NCBI RefSeq assembly: GCF_009900765.1
Contig: NZ_JAAABL010000014.1
Coordinates: forward strand, 1-64,000
Source of the DNA: Rhodovarius lipocyclicus
Lineage (GTDB): Bacteria > Pseudomonadota > Alphaproteobacteria > Acetobacterales > Acetobacteraceae
DNA length: 64,000 bases
Direction of reading: 5' to 3'
Shown: piece by piece, positions 49,281 through 60,057 of the stretch
How positions within the stretch are numbered: the stretch's first letter is position 1
How the letters are laid out: each line of letters starts with the position of its first letter
Program-made: the position numbers and the translations under genes
The notes under the pieces: generated by a model
The model's database searches: none
What the model saw: the letters and a program-made list of their open reading frames with translations, nothing else
What the model was told of the DNA's origin: nothing

Positions 49281-50510
49281 ATGCCGCTCGCCATCTCCAG
49301 CAAAGCCGTGCCCGGCGCCATGCCGCGCGCCAGGGCGGAACTGCGCTTCACCGTCGTGCTGGCGGCGCTGATGGCCTTCGCCTCCATCTCCACCGACATC
49401 TACCTGCCGGCCCTGCCATCCCTCAGCGCCTCGCTCGGTGCCTCGGCGGGGCAGGTGCAGCTGACCCTGTCGGGCTTCCTGATCGGCTTCAGCCTGGGGC
49501 AATTGTTCTGGGGGCCGGTGGGGGACCGCTATGGCCGCCGCATCCCGATCATGGTGGGCATGGCGCTGTTCATGCTGGGCTCCATCGGCTGTGCGCTGTC
49601 GGGCTCGGCGCTGGAGATGATCGCCTGGCGCCTGGCCCAGGCCCTGGGCGCCTGCGCCGGGCCGGTGCTGGCGCGCGCCATGGTGCGGGACCTGTACGCG
49701 CGCGAACGCTCGGCGCAGATGCTCTCGACCCTGATGCTGGTGATGAGCATCGCCCCGCTGCTGGGCCCGATCCTGGGCGGGCAGATCCTCGGTATCTGGT
49801 CCTGGCGGGGGATTTTCTGGACCCTGGCGGGCTTCGGCCTGCTGGCACTGCTGGGTGTGGCCAGCCTGCGGGAAACCCTCCCGCCCGACCGGCGCCTGAC
49901 GGAGCGCCCGGCGGCCATCGTCACCACCTATGTGCTGCTGCTGCGGGACCGGCGGGTGCTGGGCTATGCCGCGGCGGGCGGGTTTCTCTACGCGGGGGTC
50001 TACGCCTTCCTGGCGGCCTCGCCCTTTACCTACATCGAGTATTATCACGTCTCGCCCCAGGCCTATGGGCTGCTGTTCGGCATCAACATCGTGGGCATGA
50101 TGCTGGCCAACCTGCTGAACAGCCGGCTGGTGATGCGCTTCGGCACGGACAGCATGCTGCGGGCGGGGGCGGCCATCGCGGGGCTGGCGGGGGTGGCGCT
50201 GATCCTGGCCAGCCGCTCCGGTTGGGGCGGGCTGCCGGGGCTGGTGGTGCCACTGTTCTTCTATTTCTCGATGATGGGCTTCATCGTGGCCAATTCGGTG
50301 GCCGGCGCGCTGGCGGGCTTTCCGCAGCGGGCGGGGGCGGTCTCGGCGCTGGTGGGAGCCATGCATTACGGCACGGGCATGGTCAGCACCGCCCTGGTGG
50401 GCTGGCTGGCCGATGGCACGCCCTGGACCATGGGCTGCATCGTGGGCGTGTCCGGGGTGGGTGTGCTGCTTAGCGTGCTGCTGCTGGTGCGCACGCCCGC
50501 GCGGGGTTAG
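49281..50510 (+). CDS. MFS drug exporter, Bcr/CflA subfamily
   Basis: A 409-residue transporter. Helix 1 is FASISTDIYLPALPSLSASL, with the Bcr-type D.YLPALP; loop 2-3 GPVGDRYGRRIPIMVGM; helix 4 AWRLAQALGACAGPVLARAMVRDLY; and the helix 5 antiporter motif LGPILGGQIL, all Bcr/CflA features. Likely a proton-driven multidrug or metabolite exporter. Start is uncertain: ATGs at 49197, 49260 and 49281 are in frame; I take the last because 49197-49280 encodes no family-like residues. It ends tail to tail on the O-antigen-ligase-like gene, sharing TTAG (50507-50510). Confidence 0.88.
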   Translation: MPLAISSKAVPGAMPRARAELRFTVVLAALMAFASISTDIYLPALPSLSASLGASAGQVQLTLSGFLIGFSLGQLFWGPVGDRYGRRIPIMVGMALFMLGSIGCALSGSALEMIAWRLAQALGACAGPVLARAMVRDLYARERSAQMLSTLMLVMSIAPLLGPILGGQILGIWSWRGIFWTLAGFGLLALLGVASLRETLPPDRRLTERPAAIVTTYVLLLRDRRVLGYAAAGGFLYAGVYAFLAASPFTYIEYYHVSPQAYGLLFGINIVGMMLANLLNSRLVMRFGTDSMLRAGAAIAGLAGVALILASRSGWGGLPGLVVPLFFYFSMMGFIVANSVAGALAGFPQRAGAVSALVGAMHYGTGMVSTALVGWLADGTPWTMGCIVGVSGVGVLLSVLLLVRTPARG

Positions 50511-51715
50511 CGCGCGGGTCGCACCGCCACTGCCTGGGTCACCACCGCCTGGGCCGTCAGCGCCAGCAGCACCAGCAGGGCCACCCACCAGCCCTGCCAC
50601 GCGCCATAGCTGAGATTCGCCACCGCGAAGGCCGCGCAGAACGCCCCGAACCGGCCCGGATGGTCCGCGGCCCGCAGCAGCACCGCCAGCAGCGCCGCTG
50701 TCAGCGCCGCACCCACCGCGCCCAGCTCCAGCCAGATCTGGATGATGAAGTTGTGCGTGTGCAGCGGCAGGCGCTGGGCCCGCACCTCCGCGAACCAGGC
50801 GGCCTGGGGTTCCAGGTGGAAGCGCGCCAGCTGCTCGGCGGAGACCTGCAATTCCCCGCCCGGGATGGCGCGCGCGGCCTCCATCCCCCAGCCCAGCAGC
50901 GGGTGTTCCAGCATGCGCTGGATGGCGAAATCCCAGATCAGCACGCGGTGGGCGGCGCTGCCCTGCATCCAGTTCACATCGGGGCCGGTGGCCAGCAGGG
51001 CGCCGAGCCCCAGCGGCAGCAGCAGCACCAGCGCCACCACCAGCGGCACCGCCAGCCGCAGCACCCGCGTGCCCAGCAGCGCGAAGGCGACATACCCCGC
51101 CATGCCCGCCAGCACGCCGATCTTGGCCGCCTGCGCCGGCATGCTGAAGATGGCGACCACGGCCATCAGCGTCAGCGCGATCTTCCGCCGCGCCCCCGGC
51201 TGCACGAACACCGCCAGCGGCAGCAGCACCGCGACGACCGAGGCCGCGGGCTTCAACCCATAGCCCAACGTCAGATCCCAGTGCCGCAGCCCGCGCACCA
51301 GGGCACGCAGGGTGTGGAAGCTGGTCTGGTCCGCGAACATCAGCAGCGTGCCCGCCACCAGCCCCAACGTCAGCCAGCGCAGCACCGGGCGTGGCGTCTC
51401 CTGCGGGCCGCCCAGGGCGGTGGCGGCCAGCCCGCCCAGCAGGGCCAGCGCACCGATGCGCGCGCCCTCCAGCGCGCTGCGGCCGGGGTCCACGGCCCAC
51501 AGCGCGCTCAGCAGCCCCCAGCCGCACAGCGCCAGCGCCAGCCAGGCCGCCAGCGGCAGCTTCGGGCCCCGCCCGGCGGCCAACCCGCCCGCCGCCATGG
51601 CCAGCAGCGCCACCGTGCCCAGCGGCGCGATGCCCCGGAACTGGAACACTGCCAGCACCGGCGCCAGCGCCAGAAAGCATGCGAGGGACAGGGAAGGGCT
51701 GGGGAATCTGCTCAC
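50507..51715 (-). CDS. O-antigen ligase / Wzy-like polysaccharide membrane protein
   Basis: A 402-residue polytopic protein with about 12 hydrophobic segments and one large periplasmic loop. The Wzy_C/WaaL features are the AL-WAVDPGRSALEG element, MPAQAAKIGVLAGM, WDFAIQRMLEHPLLGWGMEAAR and LHTHNFIIQIWLELGAVGA (the H.HN..Q...E.G block), where His and Arg take part in glycan transfer. Probably ligates or polymerises a surface polysaccharide. No glycan genes are adjacent. GTG 51715 gives a plausible N-terminal helix; a TTG 24 bases upstream is possible. Confidence 0.85.
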   Translation of the reverse strand: MSRFPSPSLSLACFLALAPVLAVFQFRGIAPLGTVALLAMAAGGLAAGRGPKLPLAAWLALALCGWGLLSALWAVDPGRSALEGARIGALALLGGLAATALGGPQETPRPVLRWLTLGLVAGTLLMFADQTSFHTLRALVRGLRHWDLTLGYGLKPAASVVAVLLPLAVFVQPGARRKIALTLMAVVAIFSMPAQAAKIGVLAGMAGYVAFALLGTRVLRLAVPLVVALVLLLPLGLGALLATGPDVNWMQGSAAHRVLIWDFAIQRMLEHPLLGWGMEAARAIPGGELQVSAEQLARFHLEPQAAWFAEVRAQRLPLHTHNFIIQIWLELGAVGAALTAALLAVLLRAADHPGRFGAFCAAFAVANLSYGAWQGWWVALLVLLALTAQAVVTQAVAVRPAR

Positions 51716-51823
51716 CTGTGCCGCTTGGCACGGCTGCAAGGGCCCCGCAAGCAGGCGTTGCGGGGGCAGGGCTGCGCGGCTTGCACCGGTATGGCCCTTG
51801 AGCCTGGGCCCACATGGGGCTAG

Positions 51824-52924
<1,101 letters not shown>

Positions 52925-52967
52925 AGGGTTCGGGCAGGCATCAGATCGGGGCTGAAGGGACCATTCG

Positions 52968-53834
52968 TTGATCCGGTTGAGCATCCCTTTGCGTCAGGCA
53001 TTGGGCCGGCTTTCGCTGCCGGTGCTGATCGCCATGGCCTTCGGCGTGATGCTGCTGGGCAAGGCGGACGCCCTGCTGGTGGAGCGCATGCGCACCATGG
53101 TGACGGATATCGTCACCCCCATCTGGTCCGTGTTGCAGCAGCCCGTCTCCGCCGTCAGCGATGCCGTGACCGAGGCCCGCACCCTGTGGAACATGCGCGC
53201 CGAGAACCAGCGCCTGCGGGAGGAGAACGACCACCTGCGCCGCTGGCAGGATACGGCGCTGGCGTTGGAGGCTGAGAACTCCCTGCTGCGCCGCCAACTG
53301 GCCTGGGTGCCGGAACCCGCGCCCAGCTTCTTCACCGCCCGCGTGGTGGCCGATGGCGGCGGCACCTATGCCCGCGCCGTGCTGCTGGCCACCGGCGCCC
53401 GCGCGCCCGTGCGCAAGGGCCAGATCGCCCTCGATGAGCGCGGCTTCGTCGGCCGCGTGACGGAGGTGGGCAGCCGCTCCGCCCGCGTGCTGCTGGCCAC
53501 CGACATCAATAGCCGCATCCCCGTCACCTTCGAGGGCACGCGCGCGCGCGCCATCATGGTCGGCAACAACTCCGCCCGCCCCCGCCTGCAGCATTGGCCC
53601 GAGGGCCAGCTGCCGCGCGATGGCGACCGGGTGGTCACCAGCTCCGAAGCCTCGGCCTTCCCGGCCGGCCTGCCGGTCGGCATCGTGCGCTGGCCAGAGG
53701 GCGGCGTGCCCGAGGTGGAGCTGTTCGCCCGCCTCGACCGGCTGGATGTGGTCCGCCTGTTCGATTTCGGCCTGCAAGGCATCCTGCCGCCAGAGGCGGT
53801 GGCCCGGCCGGAACCCCGCCAGGGCCGCAGATGA
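52968..53834 (+). CDS. mreC: Cell shape protein MreC
   Basis: A 288-residue bitopic inner-membrane protein with a short cytosolic N-terminus, one helix near LPVLIAMAFGVMLLGK, a periplasmic coiled coil (LWNMRAENQRLREENDHLRR, then ALEAENSLLRRQL) and two beta barrels carrying KGQIALDERGFVGRVTEVG and ARVLLATDINSRIPV. It links MreB to PBP2. The start is TTG at 52968 with a GAAGGGA site upstream; no ATG lies nearby in frame, so it is a rare start. The stop overlaps the mreD ATG (ATGA). The C-terminal tail is short and basic. Confidence 0.95.
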   Translation: MIRLSIPLRQALGRLSLPVLIAMAFGVMLLGKADALLVERMRTMVTDIVTPIWSVLQQPVSAVSDAVTEARTLWNMRAENQRLREENDHLRRWQDTALALEAENSLLRRQLAWVPEPAPSFFTARVVADGGGTYARAVLLATGARAPVRKGQIALDERGFVGRVTEVGSRSARVLLATDINSRIPVTFEGTRARAIMVGNNSARPRLQHWPEGQLPRDGDRVVTSSEASAFPAGLPVGIVRWPEGGVPEVELFARLDRLDVVRLFDFGLQGILPPEAVARPEPRQGRR

Positions 53835-54367
53835 AACGCCCCAAGCCGGGGAAGGTCGAGCCACCCTCCGGCTTTCTTCGCTTCCTCGATAATTTCATGC
53901 GCAACGCGCTGCCGGTGCTGGTCACGGTGGTGCTGGCGGTCGCCGTCATCACGCAGGACCAGGGGCCGAGCTTGGCCCTGCCGGTGGTGCTGCCGGCGGT
54001 GTTCTTCTGGACCATCTTCCGCCCCGCCGCGATGCCGCCGCTGGCGGTGTTCCTGCTGGGCGTGGTGCTGGACCTGCTCGTCTCGCCCAATTTCGGCGCG
54101 CTGACGGTGTGCCTGATCATCACCTACGCGGTGGTGTTCCGCATGCGCGGATCGCTCATCAAGCAGAATTTCTATGTGATCGCGCTGGTCTATGCGCTGG
54201 TGGCGCTGGGCTGCTTCACCCTGTCCTGGCTGATGAACAGCATCGGCTATTTCAGGCTGCTGTCCCCGCGTTTCATCATGTACGAAACCCTGGTTTCCAC
54301 CGGCATGTACCCGATATTGGCATTGGCCTTCACCGGCATGCACCGGGCCATGGAACGATTCGAATGA
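53831..54367 (+). CDS. mreD: Cell shape protein MreD
   Basis: A 178-residue, five- to six-helix inner-membrane protein of the MreD family. After a basic N-terminus (MKRPKPGKVEPPSGF) the helices run from LPVLVTVVLAVAVITQDQGP, through AVFLLGVVLDLLVSPNFGALTVCLIITYAVV (the conserved G...D.......G block), to the last segment ending at TGMHRAMERFE. Its role is in the rod complex with MreC and RodA. It overlaps mreC and mrdA by four bases each, so it is translated as part of the operon. Confidence 0.93.
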   Translation: MKRPKPGKVEPPSGFLRFLDNFMRNALPVLVTVVLAVAVITQDQGPSLALPVVLPAVFFWTIFRPAAMPPLAVFLLGVVLDLLVSPNFGALTVCLIITYAVVFRMRGSLIKQNFYVIALVYALVALGCFTLSWLMNSIGYFRLLSPRFIMYETLVSTGMYPILALAFTGMHRAMERFE

Positions 54368-56250
54368 GCTTGAACCCCTTCGGCCGCAAGCAGAAGGACC
54401 GCGCCGTGCCTGGCTCCATGCGCGGGGTCAAGCGCGACGAGGAGATCCGCCGCACCGTCTTCACCCGCCGCGCCATCATGTATGGCGCGGTGCAGCTGGG
54501 GCTGTTCGGCTTCCTGGCCTCCCGCCTCTATCAGCTGCAGGTGGTCGAGGGCGGCCGCTATGCCACGCTGGCCGAGGAGAACCGTGTCTCCGCCCGGCTG
54601 ATCGGCGCGCCGCGCGGGCGCATCACCGACCGCGCGGGCACGCTGGTGGCGGGCAACCGGCTGAACTGGCGTGCCCTGCTGGTGGCCGAGCAGACCAGCG
54701 ATGTCGCCTCCACGCTGGAGAACTTCTCCCGTATCATCCCGCTAACGGAAAACGAGCGCGCGCGCGTGGACCGCGAGCAGCGCCGCCGCCGGCGCTTCGT
54801 GCCCACCATCGTGCGCGAATTCCTCACTTGGGAGGAAATGGCCCATATCGAGGTGAACGCGCCCGACCTGCCGGGCATCCTGATCGACGTGGGCACCACC
54901 CGGCAGTACCCGGAAGGCGAGAATCTGGCCCATATGGTGGGCTATGTGGCGCCCCCCAGCGACCGCGACCTGGGCAGCGACCCCATCCTGCAATTGCCGG
55001 GCGCGCGCGTGGGCCGGGCGGGTATCGAGCGCTTCCACGAGAACATCCTGCGTGGCCGCGCTGGCTCCGTGCAGCTGGAGGTGAACGCCACCGGCCGCAT
55101 CATCCGCGAACTCGACCGGCGGGAGGGCATCCCCGGCCAGGATATCGAGCTGAGCGTCGATTCCGAATTGCAGCGCATCGTCCGAGGCAAGATCGAGGAC
55201 GGCACCTCCGTCGTCGTGATGAACGCCCGCAACGGGGAATTGCTGGCCATGGCCAGCAACCCGTCCTTCGACCCCAACATCTTCAATTCCGGTGTCTCCG
55301 CCGCGCAGTGGCGGCAATGGACGGCCGGGCGCTCCACGCCGCTGATCAACAAGGCCACCAACGGGCTGTATGCCCCGGGCTCCACCTTCAAGATGGTGGT
55401 GGGGCTGGCGGGGCTGGACGCCCGCGTCGTCGGCCCCGGTGAGCGCATCGTCTGCCCGGGCCACCTGGATTTCGGCGACAGCCGCTTCCATTGCTGGAAC
55501 CGCTCTGGCCATGGCGCGCTCGACATGCGGGCCGCTATCAAGAACAGCTGCGACGTCTATTTCTATGAGGTCGCGCGCCGCGTGGGCATCAACCGCATCG
55601 CCGCCATGGCGCGGCGCTTCGGCCTGGGCGTGGACCTGGAGATCGACCTGCCCGGCGTGCGCCGGGGCCTGGCCCCCACCCGCGAATGGCGCGAGGCGCA
55701 GGGCAAGGCCTGGAACATCGGCGACACCATCGTGCACGGCATCGGCCAGGGCTTCTATCTGTTCACCCCGCTGGCGATCTGCACCATGACGGCGCGGCTG
55801 GCGACCGGGCGCGCGGTGCAGCCGCACCTCACGCGTTCCATCGGCGGGCGGCCGGTGCGCGGCACCCGGCCGGAGGATTGGCCGAGCATGGGCCTTTCGG
55901 ACCGCGACCTGCGCCTGCAGCGCGACGCGATGTGGGCGGCGGTGAACGAGCCCGGGGGCACGGCCGCGATGGGCAAGCTGCCGGGCAATCTGGGCATGAT
56001 GGCGGGCAAGACCGGCACCACCCAGGTGCGCCGCGTGACCCGCGAACAGCGCGAGCGCGGCTTCAACGTGCAGAACCTGCCCCGGGAATGGCGCCCGCAC
56101 GCGCTGTTCGTGGGCTATGCCCCGCATGACAATCCGCTCTATGCCGTGGCGGTCGTGGTGGAGCACGGTACGGCCGGCGGCACGGCCGCGGCACCGCTGG
56201 CGCGGGACGTGATGGTCGAGACCTTCGCCCGCTTCCGGGCCATCTCATGA
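54364..56250 (+). CDS. mrdA: Penicillin-binding protein 2 (peptidoglycan D,D-transpeptidase)
   Basis: A 628-residue class B PBP that cross-links peptidoglycan in the elongasome. One helix near residues 38-55 (AIMYGAVQLGLFGFLASRLY), the pedestal domain with APRGRITDRAGTLVAGN and LPGILIDVGTTRQYPEG, then the transpeptidase: SxxK with S340 as nucleophile and K343 (GSTFK), SxD motif S395-D397 (KNSCDVYFYE), and KTG at 549-551 (MAGKTGTTQ). All active-site motifs are intact. Overlaps mreD by four bases; rodA follows 16 bp later. Confidence 0.97.
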   Translation: MSLNPFGRKQKDRAVPGSMRGVKRDEEIRRTVFTRRAIMYGAVQLGLFGFLASRLYQLQVVEGGRYATLAEENRVSARLIGAPRGRITDRAGTLVAGNRLNWRALLVAEQTSDVASTLENFSRIIPLTENERARVDREQRRRRRFVPTIVREFLTWEEMAHIEVNAPDLPGILIDVGTTRQYPEGENLAHMVGYVAPPSDRDLGSDPILQLPGARVGRAGIERFHENILRGRAGSVQLEVNATGRIIRELDRREGIPGQDIELSVDSELQRIVRGKIEDGTSVVVMNARNGELLAMASNPSFDPNIFNSGVSAAQWRQWTAGRSTPLINKATNGLYAPGSTFKMVVGLAGLDARVVGPGERIVCPGHLDFGDSRFHCWNRSGHGALDMRAAIKNSCDVYFYEVARRVGINRIAAMARRFGLGVDLEIDLPGVRRGLAPTREWREAQGKAWNIGDTIVHGIGQGFYLFTPLAICTMTARLATGRAVQPHLTRSIGGRPVRGTRPEDWPSMGLSDRDLRLQRDAMWAAVNEPGGTAAMGKLPGNLGMMAGKTGTTQVRRVTREQRERGFNVQNLPREWRPHALFVGYAPHDNPLYAVAVVVEHGTAGGTAAAPLARDVMVETFARFRAIS

Positions 56251-56266
56251 TCGGGGGCGCACGCTG

Positions 56267-57418
56267 ATGTCCATCACCTTCGAGCGGCGGCTGCTGACCC
56301 GGAACCGCGAGCACAACCTGCTGGAAAAGCTGTGGCGGGTGCCCTGGATCTTCGTGCTGCTGCTGATCGCGGTGGCGGGGGTGGGCTATGTCGCGCTGTA
56401 TTCCGCCGGCAGCGGCAACCCCGACCTGTACGCCACCAAGCACGCGCTGCGCTTCGCCTTCTGCCTGGTGATGGCGCTGTGCATCGGGCTGGTGGACATC
56501 AAGGTGATCTACCGCGCCGCCTGGCCCCTGTATGGCATCGCTCTGGGCCTGCTGGTGCTGGTGGCGGTGCGCGGGCAGATCGGCAAGGGCGCGCAGCGCT
56601 GGGTCGATCTGGGGCCCATCCAGCTGCAACCCAGTGAGCTGATGAAGATCGCCCTGGTGCTGCTGTTGGCCACCTGGTTCGCGCGCGCCACCTGGAAGAA
56701 GATCGGCAACGTCTTCTTCCTGCTGCCGGCCATGCTGCTGGTCTTCGTGCCCGCCGGGCTGATCTTCCGCCAGCCGAACCTCGGCACCTCCGTCATCACC
56801 GTGGCGGTGGGGGGGGTGATGTTCTGGGTGGCGGGCGTGCGGTGGTGGAAGTTCGCGCTGGCGATCGGCGGCGCGGTGGCCGCCGTGCCGGTGGTCTATG
56901 CCAATCTGCGCGACTATCAGCGCGCGCGCATCAGCACCTTCTTCGACCCGGAGAACGACCCGCTCGGCGCCGGCTACAACATCATCCAGTCCAAGATCGC
57001 GCTGGGCTCGGGCGGGATCTGGGGCAAGGGCTTTCTGGCCGGCACCCAGGGCCACCTGAACTTCCTGCCGGAAAAACAGACGGACTTCATCTTCACCATG
57101 ATCGCCGAGGAATTCGGCTTCGTCGGCGCGATGGTGACGTTGGGCCTGCTGCTGCTGGTGGTGCTGTTCTGCATCTATGCCGGGTTCATGTGCAAGAACC
57201 ACTTCGGCCGGCTGCTGTGCTTCGGGATCGGGGCGAACTACTTCTTCTATATCTTCGTGAACATCGCAATGGTGACTGGCAGCATCCCGGTGGGTGGCGT
57301 GCCGCTGCCGCTGATCTCCCATGGCGGGTCCGCCATGCTGACGGTGATGCTGGGATTCGGGCTGGTGATGTCAGCCTATGTGCACAGGCACGCGGATCTG
57401 GGGCCAGCACGGGAGTAA
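56267..57418 (+). CDS. rodA: RodA peptidoglycan glycosyltransferase
   Basis: A 383-residue SEDS-family protein with about ten membrane helices that polymerises glycan strands with PBP2. Blocks WVDLGPIQLQPSELMKIALVL, PAGLIFRQPNLGTSVI, RISTFFDPENDPLGAGYNIIQSKIALGSGG, FLPEKQTDFIFTMIAEEFGFVGA (the catalytic-site D) and GSIPVGGVPLPLISHGGSAML are all present. Last gene of the elongasome cluster; mrdB is a synonym. A multi-hairpin repeat follows at once, and the next gene is convergent. Confidence 0.97.
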   Translation: MSITFERRLLTRNREHNLLEKLWRVPWIFVLLLIAVAGVGYVALYSAGSGNPDLYATKHALRFAFCLVMALCIGLVDIKVIYRAAWPLYGIALGLLVLVAVRGQIGKGAQRWVDLGPIQLQPSELMKIALVLLLATWFARATWKKIGNVFFLLPAMLLVFVPAGLIFRQPNLGTSVITVAVGGVMFWVAGVRWWKFALAIGGAVAAVPVVYANLRDYQRARISTFFDPENDPLGAGYNIIQSKIALGSGGIWGKGFLAGTQGHLNFLPEKQTDFIFTMIAEEFGFVGAMVTLGLLLLVVLFCIYAGFMCKNHFGRLLCFGIGANYFFYIFVNIAMVTGSIPVGGVPLPLISHGGSAMLTVMLGFGLVMSAYVHRHADLGPARE

Positions 57419-57437
57419 GGCCGAGGGCGCAAGAAGA

Positions 57438-57669
57438 CCGAGGGGCTCTGCCCCTCGGGCTCCCCGCCAGGAGCCGAAAGGCCCCTGGACCCCATCAGTT
57501 TGGCGCTGGTCCTGCCAGCGTCTTTCCTATTGATTTTTATGATATAATTGGTGCCCCGTCTGCCAGGATGAAGCGCCAAACTCATGGGTTCAAAGGGTTG
57601 CTACAACCCTTTGCGGGGATGCAAGGGGCAGCGCCCCTTGCCGGGGGTCCAGGGGGCGGAGCCCCTTGG
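57438..57669 (+). repeat. Multi-hairpin repeat, copy F
   Basis: Hairpin CGAGGGGCTCTGCCCCTCG, arm GGAGCCGAAAGGCCCC, TTTGGCGCTGGTCC, AT-rich core TCTTTCCTATTGATTTTTAT, GCGCCAAA, hairpin CAAAGGGTTGCTACAACCCTTTG, then CAAGGGGCAGCGCCCCTTG and GGGGGCGGAGCCCC. More diverged than C and D but with the same order of parts. It stands between the convergent rodA and SYLF genes. Confidence 0.85.
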
Positions 57670-57683
57670 CCTTTCCCGCCCCC

Positions 57684-58514
57684 TTACCGCGGCGGCGTCG
57701 GCAGGGCCTGCCGGCTCACGCTGCCTGGCACGGTCGTCGCCCGCCCATAGGCGCTGCTGCCGGCCGTGCGTGCGCGGGAGACGCTTTCCTGCACGGGGGC
57801 GCTGCTGGCCACCGGGCTGGCGGCGGCCGCGCTGCCGCTGCCGAAGCGCCCCAGCACGGAGCGCAGCGGGTCCGCGCCCGGGTTATGCGCCTGCATGTTC
57901 ACCACGATCTGCCGGGCGGAGACTTCCTGCCCGTAGTAGCTGCTGTTCCACTCGGAGCGCGCGTTCAGCACGGAGCCTTCGAGCGCCACCCCGGCGAACA
58001 ACCCGCGGGAGCGCGAGACGGCCACGATGTCGGCGCCGAGGTTGCTCGTGGTCGCGCCTTCCACCGTGCCGCCATAGGTGGCGACGGCGACGGAGGCATC
58101 GGCGCCGAACTTGAACTGCCCGTTCAGCACGGCGTTCAGGGCGCGCTCGCTGCGGATGATGAGCAGGGTCTGCGCATCCTGCACGCCGAACTGGAAGCCG
58201 ATATTGGCCGAGCCCATGGTGTAGAAGGCGGGGGAGGACCAGCCGCCCGCCCCGTCGCGGCCCACCAGCACGCAGCCACCGCCCTCGCCACCGCCGAAGA
58301 AGGCGGCGCGGAACAGCTGCGGGCACACCATCACGGCGCGCGCGTTGCGCAGCAGGGAAGCGGCGTTCAGCAGGTCATGGTCGTTGCCCAGCAATTCCTG
58401 GACGGAGAGGGTGGAGCGGTCCACCAGCGACTGTGCCTCCCCGCTGCTCGGCGGGCCGTTGCCGCAGGCGGACACACTCGCGGCCAGCAGGCCGATGACG
58501 ATGAGACGGCGCAT
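57684..58514 (-). CDS. SYLF-domain (Ysc84/DUF500-like) lipoprotein
   Basis: A 276-residue lipoprotein: signal MRRLIVIGLLAASVSAC with a lipobox ending in Cys17. The SYLF domain shows as LLRNARAVMVCPQLFRAAFFGGGEGGGCVLV, WSSPAFYTMGSANIGFQFGVQDAQTLLIIR and SNLGADIVAVSRSRGLFAGVALEGSVLNA. SYLF domains bind lipids (phosphoinositides in eukaryotes); the bacterial role is unknown. The C-terminal 60 residues are Ser/Ala-rich and low complexity, ending TTVPGSVSRQALPTPPR. Monocistronic. Confidence 0.9.
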   Translation of the reverse strand: MRRLIVIGLLAASVSACGNGPPSSGEAQSLVDRSTLSVQELLGNDHDLLNAASLLRNARAVMVCPQLFRAAFFGGGEGGGCVLVGRDGAGGWSSPAFYTMGSANIGFQFGVQDAQTLLIIRSERALNAVLNGQFKFGADASVAVATYGGTVEGATTSNLGADIVAVSRSRGLFAGVALEGSVLNARSEWNSSYYGQEVSARQIVVNMQAHNPGADPLRSVLGRFGSGSAAAASPVASSAPVQESVSRARTAGSSAYGRATTVPGSVSRQALPTPPR

Positions 58515-58658
58515 GAGTTCCCCCTGCCAAACACTTGAGGCGCCGCGATTCTAACCCATCATCGTTCCGGATAGAAGCGATGATGCTCGCGGGGCCTTTC
58601 CCAAGCTTTCAATGCATGAGGGGTGCGGCGGTTTGACGGCCAAAAAAAGATGGCCACC

Positions 58659-58691
58659 AAAAAGAAACGGCGGGGAGGGTCCCCCGCCGTT
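58659..58691 (-). terminator. Rho-independent terminator of the accC operon
   Basis: On the minus strand, directly after the accC stop: AACGGCGGGG, a 6-nt loop, CCCCGCCGTT, then TCTTTTT. A 10-bp stem with a U-rich tail. Confidence 0.85.
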
Positions 58692-58695
58692 CGCG

Positions 58696-60054
58696 TCACT
58701 CGCCGTGGCCGCGCGCCACGAAGCGTTCCAGCCAATGGATGGTATAGTCGCCGGACTGGAATTCCGGGTCCGCCATGATGCGCTGGTGCAGCGGGATGGT
58801 GGTGCGGATGCCGTCCACCACCATCTCGTTCAGGGCGCGCCGCATGCGGGCGATGGCCTGGGCGCGGTCGGTGCCGTGCACCACCAGCTTGGCCACCAGG
58901 CTGTCGTAGTGCGGCGGCACGGAATAGCCGGAATAGAGCGCGCTATCGACGCGCACACCGAGGCCGCCCGGGGCATGGAAGGTGTTCACCCGGCCGGGGC
59001 TGGGGGTGAAGGTCTCCGGGTCCTCGGCGGTGATGCGGCATTCGATAGCGTGGCCGGAGAAGTGCACCTCCGACTGGTCGTAGCCCAACTCCTCGCCGGC
59101 GGCGATGCGGATCTGCTCGCGCACCAGGTCCACGCCGCAGACCATCTCCGTCACCGGATGTTCCACCTGCAGGCGGGTGTTCATCTCGATGAAGCAGAAC
59201 TGGCCGTCCTGCCACAGGAATTCCAGCGTGCCGGCGTTGCGGTAGCCGAGCTCCTTCAGCGCGGAGGTAACGGTGGCCCCCAGGCTGTTGCGGTCGGCCG
59301 CGGTCAGCGCGGGGCTGCCGGCCTCCTCCACCAGCTTCTGGTGGCGGCGCTGCAGGGAGCAGTCGCGCTCACCGAAATGCACCACGTTGCCGTAGCTGTC
59401 GGCCAGCACCTGCAATTCGATGTGGCGCGGCCGGTCGAGGTACTTTTCCAGATAGACGGAATCGTCGCCGAAGGCGGCCTTGGCCTCGGTGCGGGCGAGG
59501 CGATAGGCCTCCTCCAGCTCGCCCTCATTCTGGGCGACCTTCATGCCGCGCCCGCCGCCGCCGGCGGCGGCCTTGATCAGCACGGGGTATTTCACCTCGG
59601 CCGCCACGGCGCGCGCCTCGTCCACGCTGTTCAGCGCGCCCAGGCTGCCGGGCACCAGCGGCACGCCCAGGCGGCGCATGGCGTCCTTGGCGGCGATCTT
59701 GTCGCCCATCATGCGGATATGCGCGGGCTTGGGGCCGATGAAGGCCAGGCCGTGCGCTTCCACCATCTCGGCGAAATCGGCGTTTTCCGACAGGAAGCCG
59801 TAGCCGGGATGGATCGCCTCCGCGCCCGTGATGTGGGCGGCGGACAGGATGGCGGCCATGTTCAGATAGCTGTCGCGCGCGGCGGGCGGGCCGATGCACA
59901 CGCTCTCATCCGCCAGCCGCACATGCATGGCGGATGCATCGGCGGTGGAATGCACCGCCACGGTGCGGATCCCCATCTCCTGGCAGGCGCGATGCACGCG
60001 CAGCGCGATCTCGCCGCGGTTGGCGATGAGGATTTTCTGGAAGCGCTTGACCAC
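58696..60054 (-). CDS. accC: Biotin carboxylase subunit of acetyl-CoA carboxylase
   Basis: A 452-residue ATP-grasp enzyme that carboxylates biotin on AccB, first half of malonyl-CoA synthesis. [39 protein letters not shown], the glycine loop [37 protein letters not shown] and [22 protein letters not shown] (catalytic Glu/Arg) are complete; ends [10 protein letters not shown]. Third gene of aroQ-accB-accC, starting three bases past the accB stop. The terminator at 58659-58691 closes the operon. Confidence 0.98.
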   Translation of the reverse strand: MVKRFQKILIANRGEIALRVHRACQEMGIRTVAVHSTADASAMHVRLADESVCIGPPAARDSYLNMAAILSAAHITGAEAIHPGYGFLSENADFAEMVEAHGLAFIGPKPAHIRMMGDKIAAKDAMRRLGVPLVPGSLGALNSVDEARAVAAEVKYPVLIKAAAGGGGRGMKVAQNEGELEEAYRLARTEAKAAFGDDSVYLEKYLDRPRHIELQVLADSYGNVVHFGERDCSLQRRHQKLVEEAGSPALTAADRNSLGATVTSALKELGYRNAGTLEFLWQDGQFCFIEMNTRLQVEHPVTEMVCGVDLVREQIRIAAGEELGYDQSEVHFSGHAIECRITAEDPETFTPSPGRVNTFHAPGGLGVRVDSALYSGYSVPPHYDSLVAKLVVHGTDRAQAIARMRRALNEMVVDGIRTTIPLHQRIMADPEFQSGDYTIHWLERFVARGHGE

Positions 60055-60057
60055 CTG